A stretch of DNA of 64,000 nt from Pyxicephalus adspersus (GCF_032062135.1 NC_092860.1:131533100-131597099), one strand, 5' to 3'; shown: positions 24,336 to 36,904, numbered from the stretch's first letter. Notes: generated from the letters alone by a model not told the origin. Numbers and translations: made by a program.

Positions 24336-24565
24336 TTAAAGTGACATTAAATGTAAAAGCAAAATATTGCAACCAGACATTGTCTGTCTCTTCTGCAATA
24401 AAACTAACATACCTACCTACCTGTCCATACTCTGTCCATGTGGGTACTGCCATCCTATTCTTCTTTTTTTTAATGGTTTCCTGATCTTGGACCATCTTGA
24501 TTGGTCAGGCTGGCATGTGCAAGATGGTTTATTTAGCCCTGACAGCCCCAGGGGATCATTTTTTT
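24336..24565 (+). mobile_element. TTAA-type frog MITE, 3' end unclear
   Basis: It begins TTAAAGTGACATTAAATG and shares CTACCTGTCC, CTCTGTCC, GCCATC and ACCATCTTGATTGG with the element at 19268-19508. The right inverted terminus is not visible, so this copy is truncated or diverged. Two opposing ORFs of about 65 codons lie inside and are not genes. Confidence 0.6.
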
Positions 24566-27140
24566 AAAGAAACAAGCAAACATATTCATATAGCAAAGTG
24601 AATTCTCTCTTTCCAATGGATATTTTATTTTGCTTACTAAACGGGCTAAAGATTTGTTGATTTCAACCATCTGATCACATGCAAAGTTTTTTAGCTTCCC
24701 TTGCACACTACTAGGCAATCTACAAAATGAACTATCACCATTAGTAAATTTTCCTTGCAAGGTGATAATTCATTTTGGTAGGTGAACCACCTAAATTCCT
24801 TTAGATAATCACCTCCCAATACGTCACCTCCCCACATAACAGCCTGAACACAACTATAAATAAGCATCACACTGCTGGTGCAGTTCTACCCATTTGTTCT
24901 CCTCTTGTCAGCAATAAAATACTCCCAATACCTGAAGTTTGTTAGGAAGGTAGCACACCTAGTTTTTCATTTTTGTTGCACAAAGGGTTTTAGACCCAAA
25001 CTACCCAAATCTAGTCCTCAAGGTCCAGAATGTGCACACATATTTAGCATTTCTCTAATAGAAAACAGTAAATTTATGAAGGTATGGTTAACAGATGGTC
25101 AGAAAATGACTCAGAAAGTCTATAAAAAATTATAATTTGTCGGTGACACTCAACGACTGGAGCTGGACAACTCTGCTGTGGGTAATAAAATAAGGAGAGG
25201 TCTACTAATTCCACAAGCAGTGCTCCAATTATTCCTATGCTTAACAAATGTGGAGATGTGTGTGATTGCTCATAGAGAGGTGCACTGCAGAGAGGAATTC
25301 CACTCATTGGTATTAAGTATTTGTTTCCAAACTCACTAAAATGTCCCTTTATTGATTGCTGCTGATGTTTCAGTGTAATAAATGGAAAATGTGGTACAAT
25401 ATTACAATAGGAGGTTGCTACCTGTTCATTTTAGAACTTAGCGGGCCAGAAATCTAAGGTTGTTTGGAGGACATGAAGCAATTGACATGGAACACCCTTC
25501 TCCCATTATCTTTATTACCAAGGAAAAAAATGCAGCTCAAAAAGACTTACCAGCAAATGTATACCTTAGGTAGGACTACAAGAACATATTCTCACATTCT
25601 AACAAATATGGGTGTTTTGTATTCTGAGGGAAAATCTCCCCAATGCACACAATGAATACCCTAGCAGATGTGTAATCTATTCTACACTAAAACTTAAAAT
25701 AAAAAGTTTGGGCTTTATTTTGATTTCAGCGTTAATATTGATAACTAGGCAGTATATGGATTGCAGTGAGGTCTCAACCGTATTTGGAATTGCCATAACT
25801 GAGCTCAGGGTTGCTTAAAGAGTTTTCTGTATGCTAAATACTCTCTTGTAAGCAACCTTTGTTCAACCATTTACCATAAATAACCTATTACTGCCATCTA
25901 TGCCAGTGTATTAAAGTATGTCGTCATATGAAAAGGAGCGGGGATTGGCAACAGTTCTGGTAATAAACAGATGTAGATGGCTGGAAGATCATTTTAGCAC
26001 GTAGGATGGACTAATGTTCCAACGATCTACAGTACCCATTCTAGAAGATAAAATGATTGTGTGCAGACTATTTCCAATGGGACTTTAGGAATGCTATAAT
26101 CAGCCTAAGCTTTCACCATCAATATGAAATGAGTGATTTTGTACATTTAGGGCTCATTGGTATCTATGTTCTTTGGGGATATGCCTGCACTCGTGCATGC
26201 TGATTCCATGTGTTGTGTTACAGCAGCCTATTTACTGGATTGTGTTGGGTAAGTAAGCCCTTCACCCACAAATCCAGCGTCATGTCTATTTCAGGTCAGT
26301 TGTACTTTTTACCAATAATGCGTTTGTTTTTACAAGCTTCAGCAACATCATCACTATACACCCAATGTTGTCTTTTGGTAAATCATTTTTTGCATTACAC
26401 TTTAAAAGGTTATAGTATTCCACTTTCACAGTATTCTTGTGGAACGTCAACATTCTAAGTCTAAAGCTACCAAAAACTTCATACTTGGTTCTGGAAGGAC
26501 TGGGGGTGTATTTGAACCCCTGTTAATTTTTTTACTGCAGTCTAGGGCCCCATGAATGAGATTTTCCTTCACTATCTGTAATGCCAGTAGTAGTCTAATC
26601 AACAAAATAAGCAGTTTATTTCTGTCTGTGTTTTCTGCTGGAGATATCCCTCATTCATATTGATGAAACCATTGTCACCCAGACCATAAATACAGTGAAG
26701 TCTATCTAATGGTGCCCCAAATAGCAGCAAAACAGTTTTCCTTGAAGGGGCCCAGTCACCATGCTCTGCAGGGAAAAGTGATAATGGGGTTGACATAATA
26801 AAGGAGTTCAGGCAGTTCCTCTAGCAGAGTGAAGTATCAGTCTACAAGGAATATTTTCCTTAGTTTAGAGAATGTGGTAAAAAAAAATGATGTCAAATCA
26901 AGTACAAGGAGAAAGGGAAAAAAACATGATTGTTTTCCTGCACATGATTGGATGGTGGATGTTAGCAGAACTCTTTGACTAAGCCACGTGAATCATCCCT
27001 TGAACAGAGACATGATGCCCTTAACTAAACTAGTGAATCAAACCCATTGTCTCTGAAGAGGGCACCTCTGACCCTCTTATACTCACCTTACCAGTGCTCC
27101 ATCACAATATCCTCGCTCTTTTAAAGCGAGCAGGCTTTAA
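24566..27140. other. Unique AT-rich DNA, nothing recognised
   Basis: ORFs of 63-85 codons, none with a recognisable domain. No tandem arrays or terminal repeats seen. Confidence 0.4.
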
Positions 27141-27144
27141 ATTC

Positions 27145-27990
27145 CTGACAGTTCCAGGTGCTACCTCCAATAGACAACAAGTGATCTGTGGTACCTGTGA
27201 TGGGCAGCATGTGACTTTTAGTACATAGGGAGCATATGACATGTTGTTTATGTGATGGGCAGCATGAGCCCTTTGGTATCTTTGATGGGAAGCATGTGCC
27301 CTTTGTACCTGTGATGGAGAGCATGTGACTTAGAGTACCTTTGATGGAGAGCATATGACCTGTTGTTTCTGTGATAGGCAGCATGTGCCCTTTGGTACCT
27401 GTGACGGGGAAAATGTGACTTGTGGTTACTTTGATGGGCAGCATGTGCCCTTTTAGTACCTGTAATGAGGAGCATGTGACTTGCAGTACCTGTGAATGGG
27501 AGCATATGACCTGTTGTTCCTGTGATGGGCAGCATGTGCCCTTTGGTACCTATGATAAAAAGCATGTGCCCTTTGGTACCTGTGATAGGCAGCATGTGCC
27601 CTTTGGTACCTATGATAGGAAGCATGTGCCCTTTGGTACCTGTGATGGTGAGCATGTGACCTTTGGTACCTGTGATAGGCAGCATGTGCCTTTTGGTACC
27701 TGTGATGGGGAGCATATGACCTGTTGTTCCTGTGATGGGCGGCATGTGCTCTTTGGTACCCGTGATGGAGAGCATATACCCGGTTGTTCCTGTGTGTGGC
27801 AGCATGTACCCTTTGATACCTGTGTCAGGGAACATGTGACCTGTGGTACCTGAGAAGGGAAGCATGTGCCCTTTGGTACCTGTGATGGGGAGCATGTGAC
27901 TTGCATTACTAATGATAGGGAGCATGTGACTCGTGGTACCTGTAAAAGTGAGCTAGTGACCTGCGGTACCTATGACAGGGAGCATATGAC
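27145..27990. repeat. Minisatellite, about 27 units of 30 bp
   Basis: The unit is close to AGCATGTGCCCTTTGGTACC followed by TGTGATGGGC, each typically carrying a GGTACC site. At least two variants interleave: GGCAGCATGTGCCCTTTGG and GGAGCAT(G/A)TGACCTGT(G/T)G. Nearly all units are 30 bp; one is 29 and one 31. Because 30 is a multiple of 3, the array is open in several frames on both strands. The minus-strand 225-codon frame reads as a ten-residue repeat MLPITGTKGH, and a plus-strand 143-codon frame reads HVPFGTCDGE. The frames shift at the off-length units and nothing resembles a known protein, so I read it as non-coding. Confidence 0.9.
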
Positions 27991-27993
27991 CTC

Positions 27994-28069
27994 TTCCAGG
28001 TTTGCTGGATCACTCAGGTTCTTCCATGATCTTCTCCAGTCCAGGAAAGCCTTGATAAATCATGCCCAC
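27994..28069. mobile_element. Right half of a fold-back MITE abutting the minisatellite
   Basis: TTCCAGGTTTGCTGGATCAC and GATCTTCTCCAGTCC, then TTGATAAATCATGCCCAC, match the right half of the GGGCCTGATTTATTAAAG family. The left half is absent; the 30-bp array takes its place. Confidence 0.75.
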
Positions 28070-28149
28070 TGTCACCTAAACATACATACACCAAATTTTG
28101 TTGCAGGAATCAATTTTATGTAAATGTTTCCAGCAACATTAGAACAAAT

Positions 28150-28366
28150 GAGTGCTGTACACAGTGATGCTCAGTTTTATGAAGAGAGGAGGGGGGAAGA
28201 CAAGCAGGGGGGACCCCTGTACCGGTCTGGTCCTTTCTGGTCAGTTGTCTAATGGTGGATTGCTAACCAATATTGGAGGACTACTGTACACATGCCAGAT
28301 TTCTGCCTAATACAATCACAAATGTTTGTCCTGTACAACAATTGTCCAGTGTGTATGTTGCTTTAG
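28150..28366 (+). mobile_element. Decayed Harbinger-like MITE relic
   Basis: It runs from a GAGTGCTGTACACAGTG start through a purine-rich GAGAGGAGGGGGGAAGACAAG block and GGACTACTGTACACATGCCAG to a TCCAGTGTGTATGTTGCTTTA end. The same order of blocks is seen at 2480-2660 and 53370-53625. The left terminus is not visible. Confidence 0.55.
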
Positions 28367-29359
28367 CTTTATAGGTGTCTCTTTAAAAGATTATGTATGC
28401 CTTCCCTGTGTCCTGTGCACTCTGTAGTGTTATATCCAACAGTCTTATCAGCTCTGTCCACTACACCTGGACCTCTGTGAACTACAGAACACTCCCCTAT
28501 ATAGTGTAGATGAGAAGAAAAAGCCCTGTCCAAGTAATGACTGTTGTCACTGTAGAACAGGACATTTCTAATTGATGGAAAGACCAATTGAAAATAAAGA
28601 ATAATACAGCCACCCCAATATATTATATATAGTAAATACATTTCTGTTGTTAGTTTTTGATAAACTTTAATGTGTTGTATCTTTGAATTTCCAAATGAAA
28701 CATGTTCTTTTTCTAGAAATGATCTTGTTCAGATTTCATATAATATTTTAGCAACATAAATAAAAAATAGCTCTATGGATATCATTGTCATCATCAGTAG
28801 TCTGTTTTCAGTACAACAGAAAGTGGTCTTTACGAATGAAGCGGTGACATGTTTGTGCAGCAGGTGTCTGTTTACGCTGTCAGCTGAATAATAAATACGG
28901 TGGAATCCTAGAAACAGGCTGTATTTCAGCTGTTGTGTTTTGGATGCACTCGGCTGAACTTTGTTGTCTACTGAACCAATAACACAAGATAAGAAATCTT
29001 TATAGTGCAGATCTAATATTAGCTTCTCATGGGGCTGAGAATCTGCTCCAGTATCATGGGAGCTGCAATGTCTTCTAGCACGTCCATTGGGAGGAAAAGC
29101 AGCACTTAAGTGGCACCAATCAGTCACTGATTCTGTCAGCGATTCATACAGACCATTCTTATAGAGTAAGTATGCTGTGTGCCGCCATTTCTCTGCATCG
29201 ATGAATATTCAAGCTTAAAAATTCATTCTATTACCAAAAACAAAAAGTAAAGATACTGCAGTGTACAAATCCTTGGATAAAATGGCTACATTACTCTTTT
29301 TTAAGGCTTTTACTTTTACCTGGTGATGCTGTAAGTTAAGGCTTGATCAAACTATGGAT
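28367..29359. other. Unique DNA with a 132-codon minus-strand ORF
   Basis: The ORF at 28729-29127 (minus) starts MTDWCHLSAAFPPNGRARR and contains no motif I recognise. The underlying DNA is unique and moderately GC-balanced. A conserved non-coding block is at least as likely as a gene. Confidence 0.25.
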
Positions 29360-29580
29360 GTGCAAAATGCCAAATTTGTGTTGCTGTGCACTTGGGCCCA
29401 TTGCAGCACATACGTATTACTCATTCTGTGTTTTTTAAAGCAAACTCCACATGCATGCTTTGATACATGTTGCACTGTAGAGCATTGATATTGTGCTTTT
29501 GGGTTGCCAATAGCTAAATAGCAATGAGCCCATCAACACAACTGCTGTGCATTGCTGCACCTTGTTTTAACACAGCAGAT
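29360..29580. repeat. Possible relic of a TTGCAGCAC-type MITE
   Basis: Repeated blocks TTGCAGCACATACG, TGCATTGCTGCACC and TTTTAACACAGCAG resemble the sequence near 36905-37000 (AATACGTTGCAGCAC) and 14580-14660. The ends are unclear and the family is unnamed by me. Confidence 0.3.
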
Positions 29581-29587
29581 GCCGACT

Positions 29588-29753
29588 AGTGGTCTGGACC
29601 TGCTCAGACTTGTGATGGGAGAGTGTGTGGGTTCTGGCATCGTTACGTCACTATGGTGGAGGTTTCTTCCCCTTTGAGTAACACACGGCTATCCGCGCAT
29701 CTGAATTCCGTGCTTTTAGTGATCTGTTGGCCCGAAAAAGTTGGCAACCACTG
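29588..29753 (+). mobile_element. hAT relic (right part)
   Basis: TGATGGGAGAGTGTGTGG, GTTTCTTCCCCTTTGAGT and AACACACGGCTATCCGCGCA match 51210-51300. It ends in AAGTTGGCAACCACTG, the inverse of the CAGTGGTTGCCAATC terminus at 23398. No convincing 8-bp target duplication; the left side is truncated. Confidence 0.65.
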
Positions 29754-29984
29754 CTCTAACACACCATTCAATGTAGGGAGGCAAAAATTAACACAGAACT
29801 AAAGTCCTATTTTGAAAATCGCAAGCGTCGAATGTCAAAAACTGACGTCTGTGGCTGCTGGGACTGAACTCCCATGTACCTAATCAAGACTTCTAAAGAG
29901 CGAAACAAGGTAGAGGCAAAGAAAGCATATGGTGGCATCTGCAATCAAATGGGGGCAGGTGAGTGTATTTAAAAAATTGTGATC

Positions 29985-30102
29985 AGGCAGGTAAGAAAAT
30001 TTTATTGAAGTAGAGATATTGACCTTCCTTACTGCTAAAAAGAACCTGCCCAGCTATAACTTTTTTAAAAAAAGGGTTTAGTTGCATTTTAACACAGTGC
30101 AT
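29985..30102 (-). mobile_element. TTAA-type frog MITE fragment, inverted
   Basis: It ends with GGGTTTAGTTGCATTTTAA, the inverse of the TTAAAGTGGAACTAAAC terminus at 19268. Only this terminal part is recognisable. Confidence 0.45.
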
Positions 30103-33100
30103 ACATTGAATAAGTCCTAACAAACTTCATGTCTACAATTGTTCCTATACTGAGCCATAGTTGTCATACAGGCTGGACATGTCTGTCTTTGTTCACATGA
30201 TTAAATGGGATTAGTAGTTTACACAATAAAGATAAAGGGCTTTGTGCTCTCTTTAAAGATTGCAGGAAGTGATTGCATTCAACAAGAATATTATATGTAT
30301 TTGTTTTTGGGTTTAGATATGCTTCAAATGTTTCTTAAAAAAATGTAGAATTGTGCTACAAATGTCCATTTTCATATGGATATCCAAATCCATGAAAGGC
30401 TTTATCTACAATTGTTGTGAAATAGTATGATTTATGATAATCTGGTAGTAAAAGGGCATCCTGCAAACAGTCCTCAGGTCACAGTACAATCCTCAGGTCA
30501 CCTCTGTTTTTGTTATTGCAATCTTTTTTGCTGCAATATTTTTCCAACTTCTTCCTCTCTTCATGTATCCATTCATGAAAAAAAAAATTAGATCATATGG
30601 AAGACACTAACCAGAAGTCAGTGAAGTATGGGAACATTGGTTACTTTGGTGGCAAAAAGAAGAGAAAACATTTCTGAAAAGAAAATGTTTGTTTGTTAAA
30701 ACACGTTATATAGATGTTAATGACTGTGATTAATCTGACGATTCAAAATACATTCAGCTCCCCTTTAAGGAAGCATACATTTTAATGATTGTCATGTCTT
30801 ATATAATAACTAATAATCTAATATCCAAGGATTGATTTGGGCTGCAGGTTAAGCCAAGTTATAAAGTCATAGGGTCTGCATTCTCTGGTGGAGAATCAAT
30901 CACTGCTGTTGAAAACACATAGACCTGGCAGATGTCTCTTCTTGCAATGTTCTATAACACATTATGTAGTAACATTTGTTCATTTAGAAATCTTCACTAT
31001 TTGGTAAATAAGCACTATTCATAAATTTGTAAATAGGTATATTAGAAAAACCTTTTTGAAATGTGTCTCTCATCCTAGAGAAGGGTACACATATTTTAAA
31101 TTGAGCCGTGGTTGCCAAGTTTGTAGGTATCATCAGGGGAAAGCCTAGAAAAACAAATTTTCAGACTCAATTTTCAGGATCTTGCCTGCACCTTCTATGA
31201 CCCTTTATTGTCCATGATGAGCTTCTTCAGGTTATACACAAGAAGTTGTCTGTATCTGTACAATTTGTACAGTCAATAAAGGGAACCAAAACACACATAA
31301 CGAATGACCCCGGGTATGGATCAACACAAATCACTGTCCAATATTTACACCAAACATTGCTGACATTAAAGAGTTCTTCCCTTCTAAGAGCACTGCAAGC
31401 CAAATACCTAGCAGTTATTAAGTGAACCTGCGGTAGCAGACAGATAACAGGGTTTCCTTATAATAAACAGTCATTTTACTACAAAGACATTAGTGATTCC
31501 ACAGCTTACAATACATCGGTTGTATTAGAAAGCTTGTCTGTGTTCACCGAAAGCCACACTGTGATGATGATGATAAAATGAAAAATATAATTATTTTATT
31601 GTCAATATGGAATACATAGTTACTGTAGTGAATTAAGTTCTTTTCCATTCATCAGAGTTGGAATTCTAGCAGCTGGGCTATCCCAATGATATCATAGAAG
31701 CTCACTGAAAGGCCTTTTGGCCCTTCCCAAAATGATTAGTTCATTCCAGGTAATGAGTATTCCTTGGAAGAATTTCTAAGGAAGCTGACATCTCTTGGAA
31801 GACCATTGATTGGATTTTTATTTCAGATTAGTAACCCTATCAATGTGCTGAAATCAGTGGTCATCATTGTTGTGACTACTAGTCAATTAGTATTTTCAGT
31901 AGTGGGCCAGCGATGGTTTCCTTTAATCTGGTGTAAATGCATGAATTTGAAGTACACACAGGTAGCACATATTGGCTCTTGGAACATGTTCCAGATATAT
32001 AGAGAGCTGTCTGCAAAGCGTACCATAAAAAACAAAACAAAAAAAATAAAAATGAATCAATTGGATGATTCTATACATGTGATTTTTTTTAAAAACTGTG
32101 GCCAACACTGCACATTGATGTTGGCACCGTAGTCTTCACCTATCACTAAGGATAGAGCTAGCTAGCATCAAAAATTTACAAAAATCTAATTCTAGTCAAG
32201 TTTTGTCTTTGACCCCCAACCCCGAAGATTTTTTACATATTTCTTGTTTCTTTGACACCAGAATAGGAAATAACCAAATAGTTGCCCCTGACCAGAACAA
32301 ACAGAAAACCCCTAGAACTAAACTGGCATAGATTGTCATTCTGTTTTTGCCCCCAATAGAATAATCTTCCATAATTTTCTATCAGTTTCATGGCCTGCAA
32401 CCTTCCAAATTTTTACTGAGTTATTGCAATTTAAATGTTTTATTTAATAATGTCCTAATAATAATTGTCAATCTAATTATCTCTAAAAATGGCAAGCCAT
32501 CCAGTTTCCTTTAAACATAAACATATTCATAATTCCCATTTTACAGCATGAAGTACTTGTCTTTGTATTATGTTTTACGTTAAAAATAAATGAATACTTT
32601 AGAAATAAGTCTTAAAATATACTTAAACTCTACAGGTATCAATCTAATAAATATTAACTCAGTATGCAAGTAGTTTGCCCACTGTGTGGCTTCTCTCTTC
32701 TCTAAGAATGGAAAGATTTTGGAGTTCTCTCTGCTACAATTCCTACTATAACACACACAAAGAATTTTCAAGCAAAACCAATAAACTCACCTACATTGGA
32801 CAATCATCTCTCTATGATGGGTCATTTGGGATTACCTGTGTATTAAAAAGCTTCTTGGATCTAGAAAATTCAGACACATTCCACACTTTACATTTGGACC
32901 CAGGATAAAATATTGGTAATCTTGTGTAAATCTATAATACCATTGGCTTGTGCAGTGTTTATCTGGAGGAGTCCATCATTGGGAAGGAGACATCTTCACA
33001 AACCCGGTAACAGTAGAAAGATTTGTAGGTTCTTCTTGCTAGTATCTCAGCTTCATCTGTAAAGAAGAAAGTGTGCTACGATATTAGCTGGGCACTCATA

Positions 33101-33549
33101 CTTCCCGTATGTTCTGTTCCTTACTGTCTATTAGTCAAATGGTTTAGTCAATGAAACCCTGTTCCAAACATTTCAAACTCGATGTGATGAAAGGAAGTAC
33201 CCTGTATTAGTCACATTCTTTCTTTAGTGAATCAGCAGTACTGCCATGTGTTTATCTGCTTTACTTGTGGCTATGTAAGCTTGTTTTATTTCTAAGATAT
33301 AAATACCGGTATATTAAATAACTGATGTCAGTGACCAGAAGAAGCATGGAAGACACAGTCTGAGAGCACAGAAAATAGCTATAATTTGTGCTGAATGGAT
33401 GCATACACTACTTTGTATTTAATATTGTTTGAAGAAAGTAAAAAATGTTGGAAAATGGTAAAGTAAGACAAAGGAAATGATGAATAACGATACAAATGAT
33501 GATAAGCTCTACTCACAAAGATGTAGGGTTATAAAAGACGCTTGAGCAT
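30103..33549. other. Unique AT-rich DNA, nothing recognised
   Basis: The largest ORF (31764-32132, plus, 122 codons) ends in a lysine-rich stretch from an A-run and has no recognisable domain. No terminal repeats or arrays seen. Confidence 0.4.
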
Positions 33550-34830
33550 AAATAAACTTGTGTTGGACTGTATGGCCAATCTTGGGGAATGTTGAGATTT
33601 TTGGAGGTTGAAGAAAGTTTAGGAATGAAAAAGAAGGCCAAAGAGAATGATAATATGGGTTATGCTTGGGACAGGGGGAAGGCTGAGCATAAAGATGCCG
33701 GTTAAAGAGAAAAAATAAAAGAGAAATGCTGTGGAAGGAAGATGGATGAAGCCTTGAAACTCTAGAGGTGTGGTGAAGAGTGAGCATAGAAATGCTGGGA
33801 AAATGAACTGCTGAAGAAGTGGTAAAGACTAAGCATGCAGATGCTTTAGAAAGGTAGAACACTAAACCTGGAGTCTCTGGGCAATGAATGCAAATTAAAC
33901 TTGAACCAAACTTGTAGATGTTGGGGAAGGTGGAGGATAAAGCATACACATTCTGAGCAATGCAAGTGAACCTGGGAATGGAGATGGTTAAATGTGAGAG
34001 TGGGCTGTAAAATGAGATGTGGTGGGATAAGTACGGACATTTGAGGGCAATAGTAATGGCTGAGTATAAGGATGCTGAGAAAAGGGATAGGAGAAGAGCA
34101 TTAAGATGTTAGGTAATGAATGTCAGGTTCAGGATATTAGGTTAAGTATTAAGATGTTGTGAAATATTTGAGGACTGAACATAAAAATTCTGGCAGAGGT
34201 AGGAAACTATGCATGCAGTTACTGGATAAATGTGAAAATGAGATGCTCAAAAGGGCAAAAGAAAAAGAATGGAGGTGCTGGTGAAGGTTTGATAATTCAT
34301 GATAAAGATGTCAGGGAAGCTTGATGGAGTAATCACATAGATGCTAGGGAAAATGCATGAACATGTTAAGTAATGTTGGTGAAATTAGCATTGATACCCT
34401 TAAAGAAAAGCAGGAAATGGAGAAAAGATATTTTAGGGAAGGCAAACGCACTAAACATGGAGACACTAAGGAAGACATAAAGGCTGAACACGTAGACCTT
34501 GATGAAAGTATGAAGTACGAACATAAAAGTGTTGGGTAATGAGGTGAACTAGGTATGGGGATGATGGGAAAACATGATCACTAGGAACAAGGATGCCAAG
34601 TTAAGGGCGAAGATAAATTTGAAAATGCTGGGTAAGAGGTACAACTACGCTGGCAAAAGCTGAAGAATGTGATGAGGAGTTTTGAAGATTTACAAGTTAG
34701 ATTATTGGAAAAGAGAGAGCCTGAGAATTGATGATCATAGGAAAGATATGGGGCTGAACCTGGAGATATGTTAAGATACAAGTACAAAGATTTGGTGAGG
34801 GTGTAAAGATGTTGAGGAGGGACAAGTACT
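33550..34830. repeat. Ancient decayed tandem array, about 33-bp period, purine-rich plus strand
   Basis: More than twenty degenerate copies of a core like (A/T)AGATGYTGGGNAA recur, each followed by GAA/GGTAATG and a CTGAACATAAAG-like stretch. Examples: AGAAATGCTGGGAAAATG (about 33785), GTAGATGTTGGGGAAGG (33913), AAGGATGCTGAGAAAAG (34068), AAGATGTTAGGTAATG (34101), TAGATGCTAGGGAAAATG (34338), AAAATGCTGGGTAAGAGG (34622), AAGATGTTGAGGAGGG (34806). Spacing often falls near 33 bp but drifts. The minus-strand 146-codon ORF at 33509-33949 comes from this array; it has no known domain. Confidence 0.65.
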
Positions 34831-35523
34831 GCACACGGAAAAGATCAGTATTGGAGGCCAAACATTTTTAATATTTAGGTGTCCTAAAGTCCTGTGACTT
34901 TTTTTAACAGAACTCTTTAAACAGATATCTTCTATAATCACTTGTATTGCCACCTTTATTAATATCAAGATGAACTATCAAGAACTAGTACAAATATTGT
35001 TAACTCATCATTAAGTCTGTTCACCGCATGCCAGCTGTGCTCCACTGGAGCTCTCAGTGAGGTCAGCAGAAAATCTCACTTTCGAGGTCAGACTACTAAA
35101 TCTGTTTGTGACTCAGCAAATATTTGTGATAAAGTACTCAAACTCTCATAACAGCTACAATAGTTTTTAGTAGTGAATGTATACATCCTCCTTTTTTTTA
35201 AGAACTATTTCATATTTTAAGATGAAACGGAAGGTGATTGGTTTTTCAACTCATGAATTAGGAATTGGTTCAATTCATCCATATGAAAATCTCCAATTCA
35301 AATAAATGTATACAGGGTCTCAAAAGGCCATTGCAAATCCCAGAAACGAATATATTGTTACCGGGCTGCTTAAAAATGCAACAGCAGGGTTGATAATGTT
35401 ATTTAGAACTATAAGTAAGAAAATGTATTATCTTTAGGCTTTGAAACTACTATCTCTTATCAAGAAAACCAAAGTGATTATACTAACTTTTTTTTAAAAC
35501 CCTCACCAGCGCCAATGTACCAC
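34831..35523. other. Unique AT-rich DNA, nothing recognised
   Basis: No repeat ends or coding region seen. Confidence 0.4.
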
Positions 35524-35526
35524 TAA

Positions 35527-35960
35527 GGCTACGTACACACGTGCAATAATTATCGTTGGAAACAAACGACTAATGACCGTTCGTCCGATAAACGTTAATA
35601 AAAAAAAAGTGCACAACCACAGGCCTACGACACTGATGAACAAAGAATGTCGCTGGAAGCAAATGACCGTCCTGACAGATCTGAGCGATGATCGTTTGCT
35701 ATCTATTGTGTGTACGGTCGTTTGGTGATCGTGGATGGTTCTGCAGTACACTTTCTCCTGTACATATCACTTCCTGCATCGTTCAAATGATCATATCCAG
35801 TGAGTGTACAGTACTGGTGGATTATATTTGCACAATCGTATCGCTTCAACATGTACAGAATTGTGCACAATACGATCGTTCAAAATAATGGTGCATATTC
35901 GTTGAACGGTCGTTAATCGTTTGTTTTCCAACGATAGTTATTGCACGTGTGTACGTAGCC
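35527..35960. mobile_element. Complete Harbinger-like palindromic MITE with TAA target duplication
   Basis: The 434-bp element has terminal inverted repeats GGCTACGTACACACGTGCAA and the inverse TTGCACGTGTGTACGTAGCC, extending inward through TATCGTTGGAAA. It is flanked by TAA on both sides (35524-35526, 35961-35963), the 3-bp TWA target expected of PIF/Harbinger elements. The interior is rich in AACGAT/ATCGTT and CGTTTG motifs. No coding capacity; small ORFs inside are by-products. Confidence 0.88.
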
Positions 35961-35963
35961 TAA

Positions 35964-36904
35964 ATCAGGTAGGGTTTCAACAAGAAGCCATGGAACACTC
36001 TGATAAACACCCTAAACTCACAATGTTGGCTCCTACTTGTAACTCAATATTCACAAGTGGTGCAACCATTTAAGACATTGTTCCTATGAGTGTGCTTAAG
36101 TGTTATGTGAGCGCAAGAGGTGCTCCATATAGCATGCATATATTTTCCAGCACATTAAATGTCAGAAATAATTATTGATTACTGCCTTTTTTTCTAATGG
36201 TATGGAAACAATCCAGACCACATAGCAGTCAGGGGAAACAGGATCCCATTGATACAGCAATCTGTACAAAAATTGACAAAAAGTAAATTGCATTGTTGCT
36301 CTTGGGGAAAAAACTGCCTTTATTAAGCCCAAACATGGCCATATAATTATATTAAAGCTATAGAAAAGTAATACAAACTCTGGTACTACGGTAGATGACG
36401 GTAGTCATTCATTGTGATGGCCAAATCTGAAAGATATTAGTGGGTACTTAATATCCACACTGGGGAAAATGCGTATCCACATCCCTTCCAAAAACATTTG
36501 CCCCAGCATGTTGTAAATTAAATTATAGTAACATTCTAATTGTTTTGTTTTCCTTAATCACACACAATGTTCCAGTATTTCAGGATTGTTTTCAGGCACA
36601 GAGTGATCTTCTATTATATGCTTAATTGTTAAAAATATATTATTTCTTTGGTCATTCTAACATTTAATTAATGCAAGAATTAAGTAGGTTGTGAAATGAC
36701 CTAATAATATCAACATTACAGTTATATCACTCATGATTCCGAGAAGAGAAATAAATAACATGATTAGGTCTGCTGGATTTCCCAAACCTAATTCCTGGAT
36801 TAATGAAAGAATAAGAGATAATTGCAGGAAAATCACAAGACTATCCAGTTTTATATATTTTTTATATAAATATCTGTGAATGTATTAGTGTTCGTTAATG
36901 TATT
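35964..36904. other. Unique AT-rich DNA, nothing recognised
   Basis: No terminal repeats, arrays or convincing ORFs seen. Confidence 0.4.

Noticed and set aside
27248..27925. 225-codon minus-strand ORF with a ten-residue repeat as a gene
   Set aside because: It is produced by the 30-bp minisatellite. Other frames on both strands are just as open, units of 29 and 31 bp break the frame, and no known protein is matched.
27145..27990. The 30-bp array as a CRISPR array
   Set aside because: Units follow one another with no unique spacers between them, and the setting is vertebrate nuclear DNA.
31764..32132. 122-codon plus-strand ORF as a gene
   Set aside because: No domain, a lysine run from an A-tract, and no supporting context such as splice sites or a promoter.
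33509..33949. 146-codon minus-strand ORF as a gene
   Set aside because: It lies in the decayed 33-bp tandem array, and its serine/phenylalanine-rich composition reflects the pyrimidine-rich strand.
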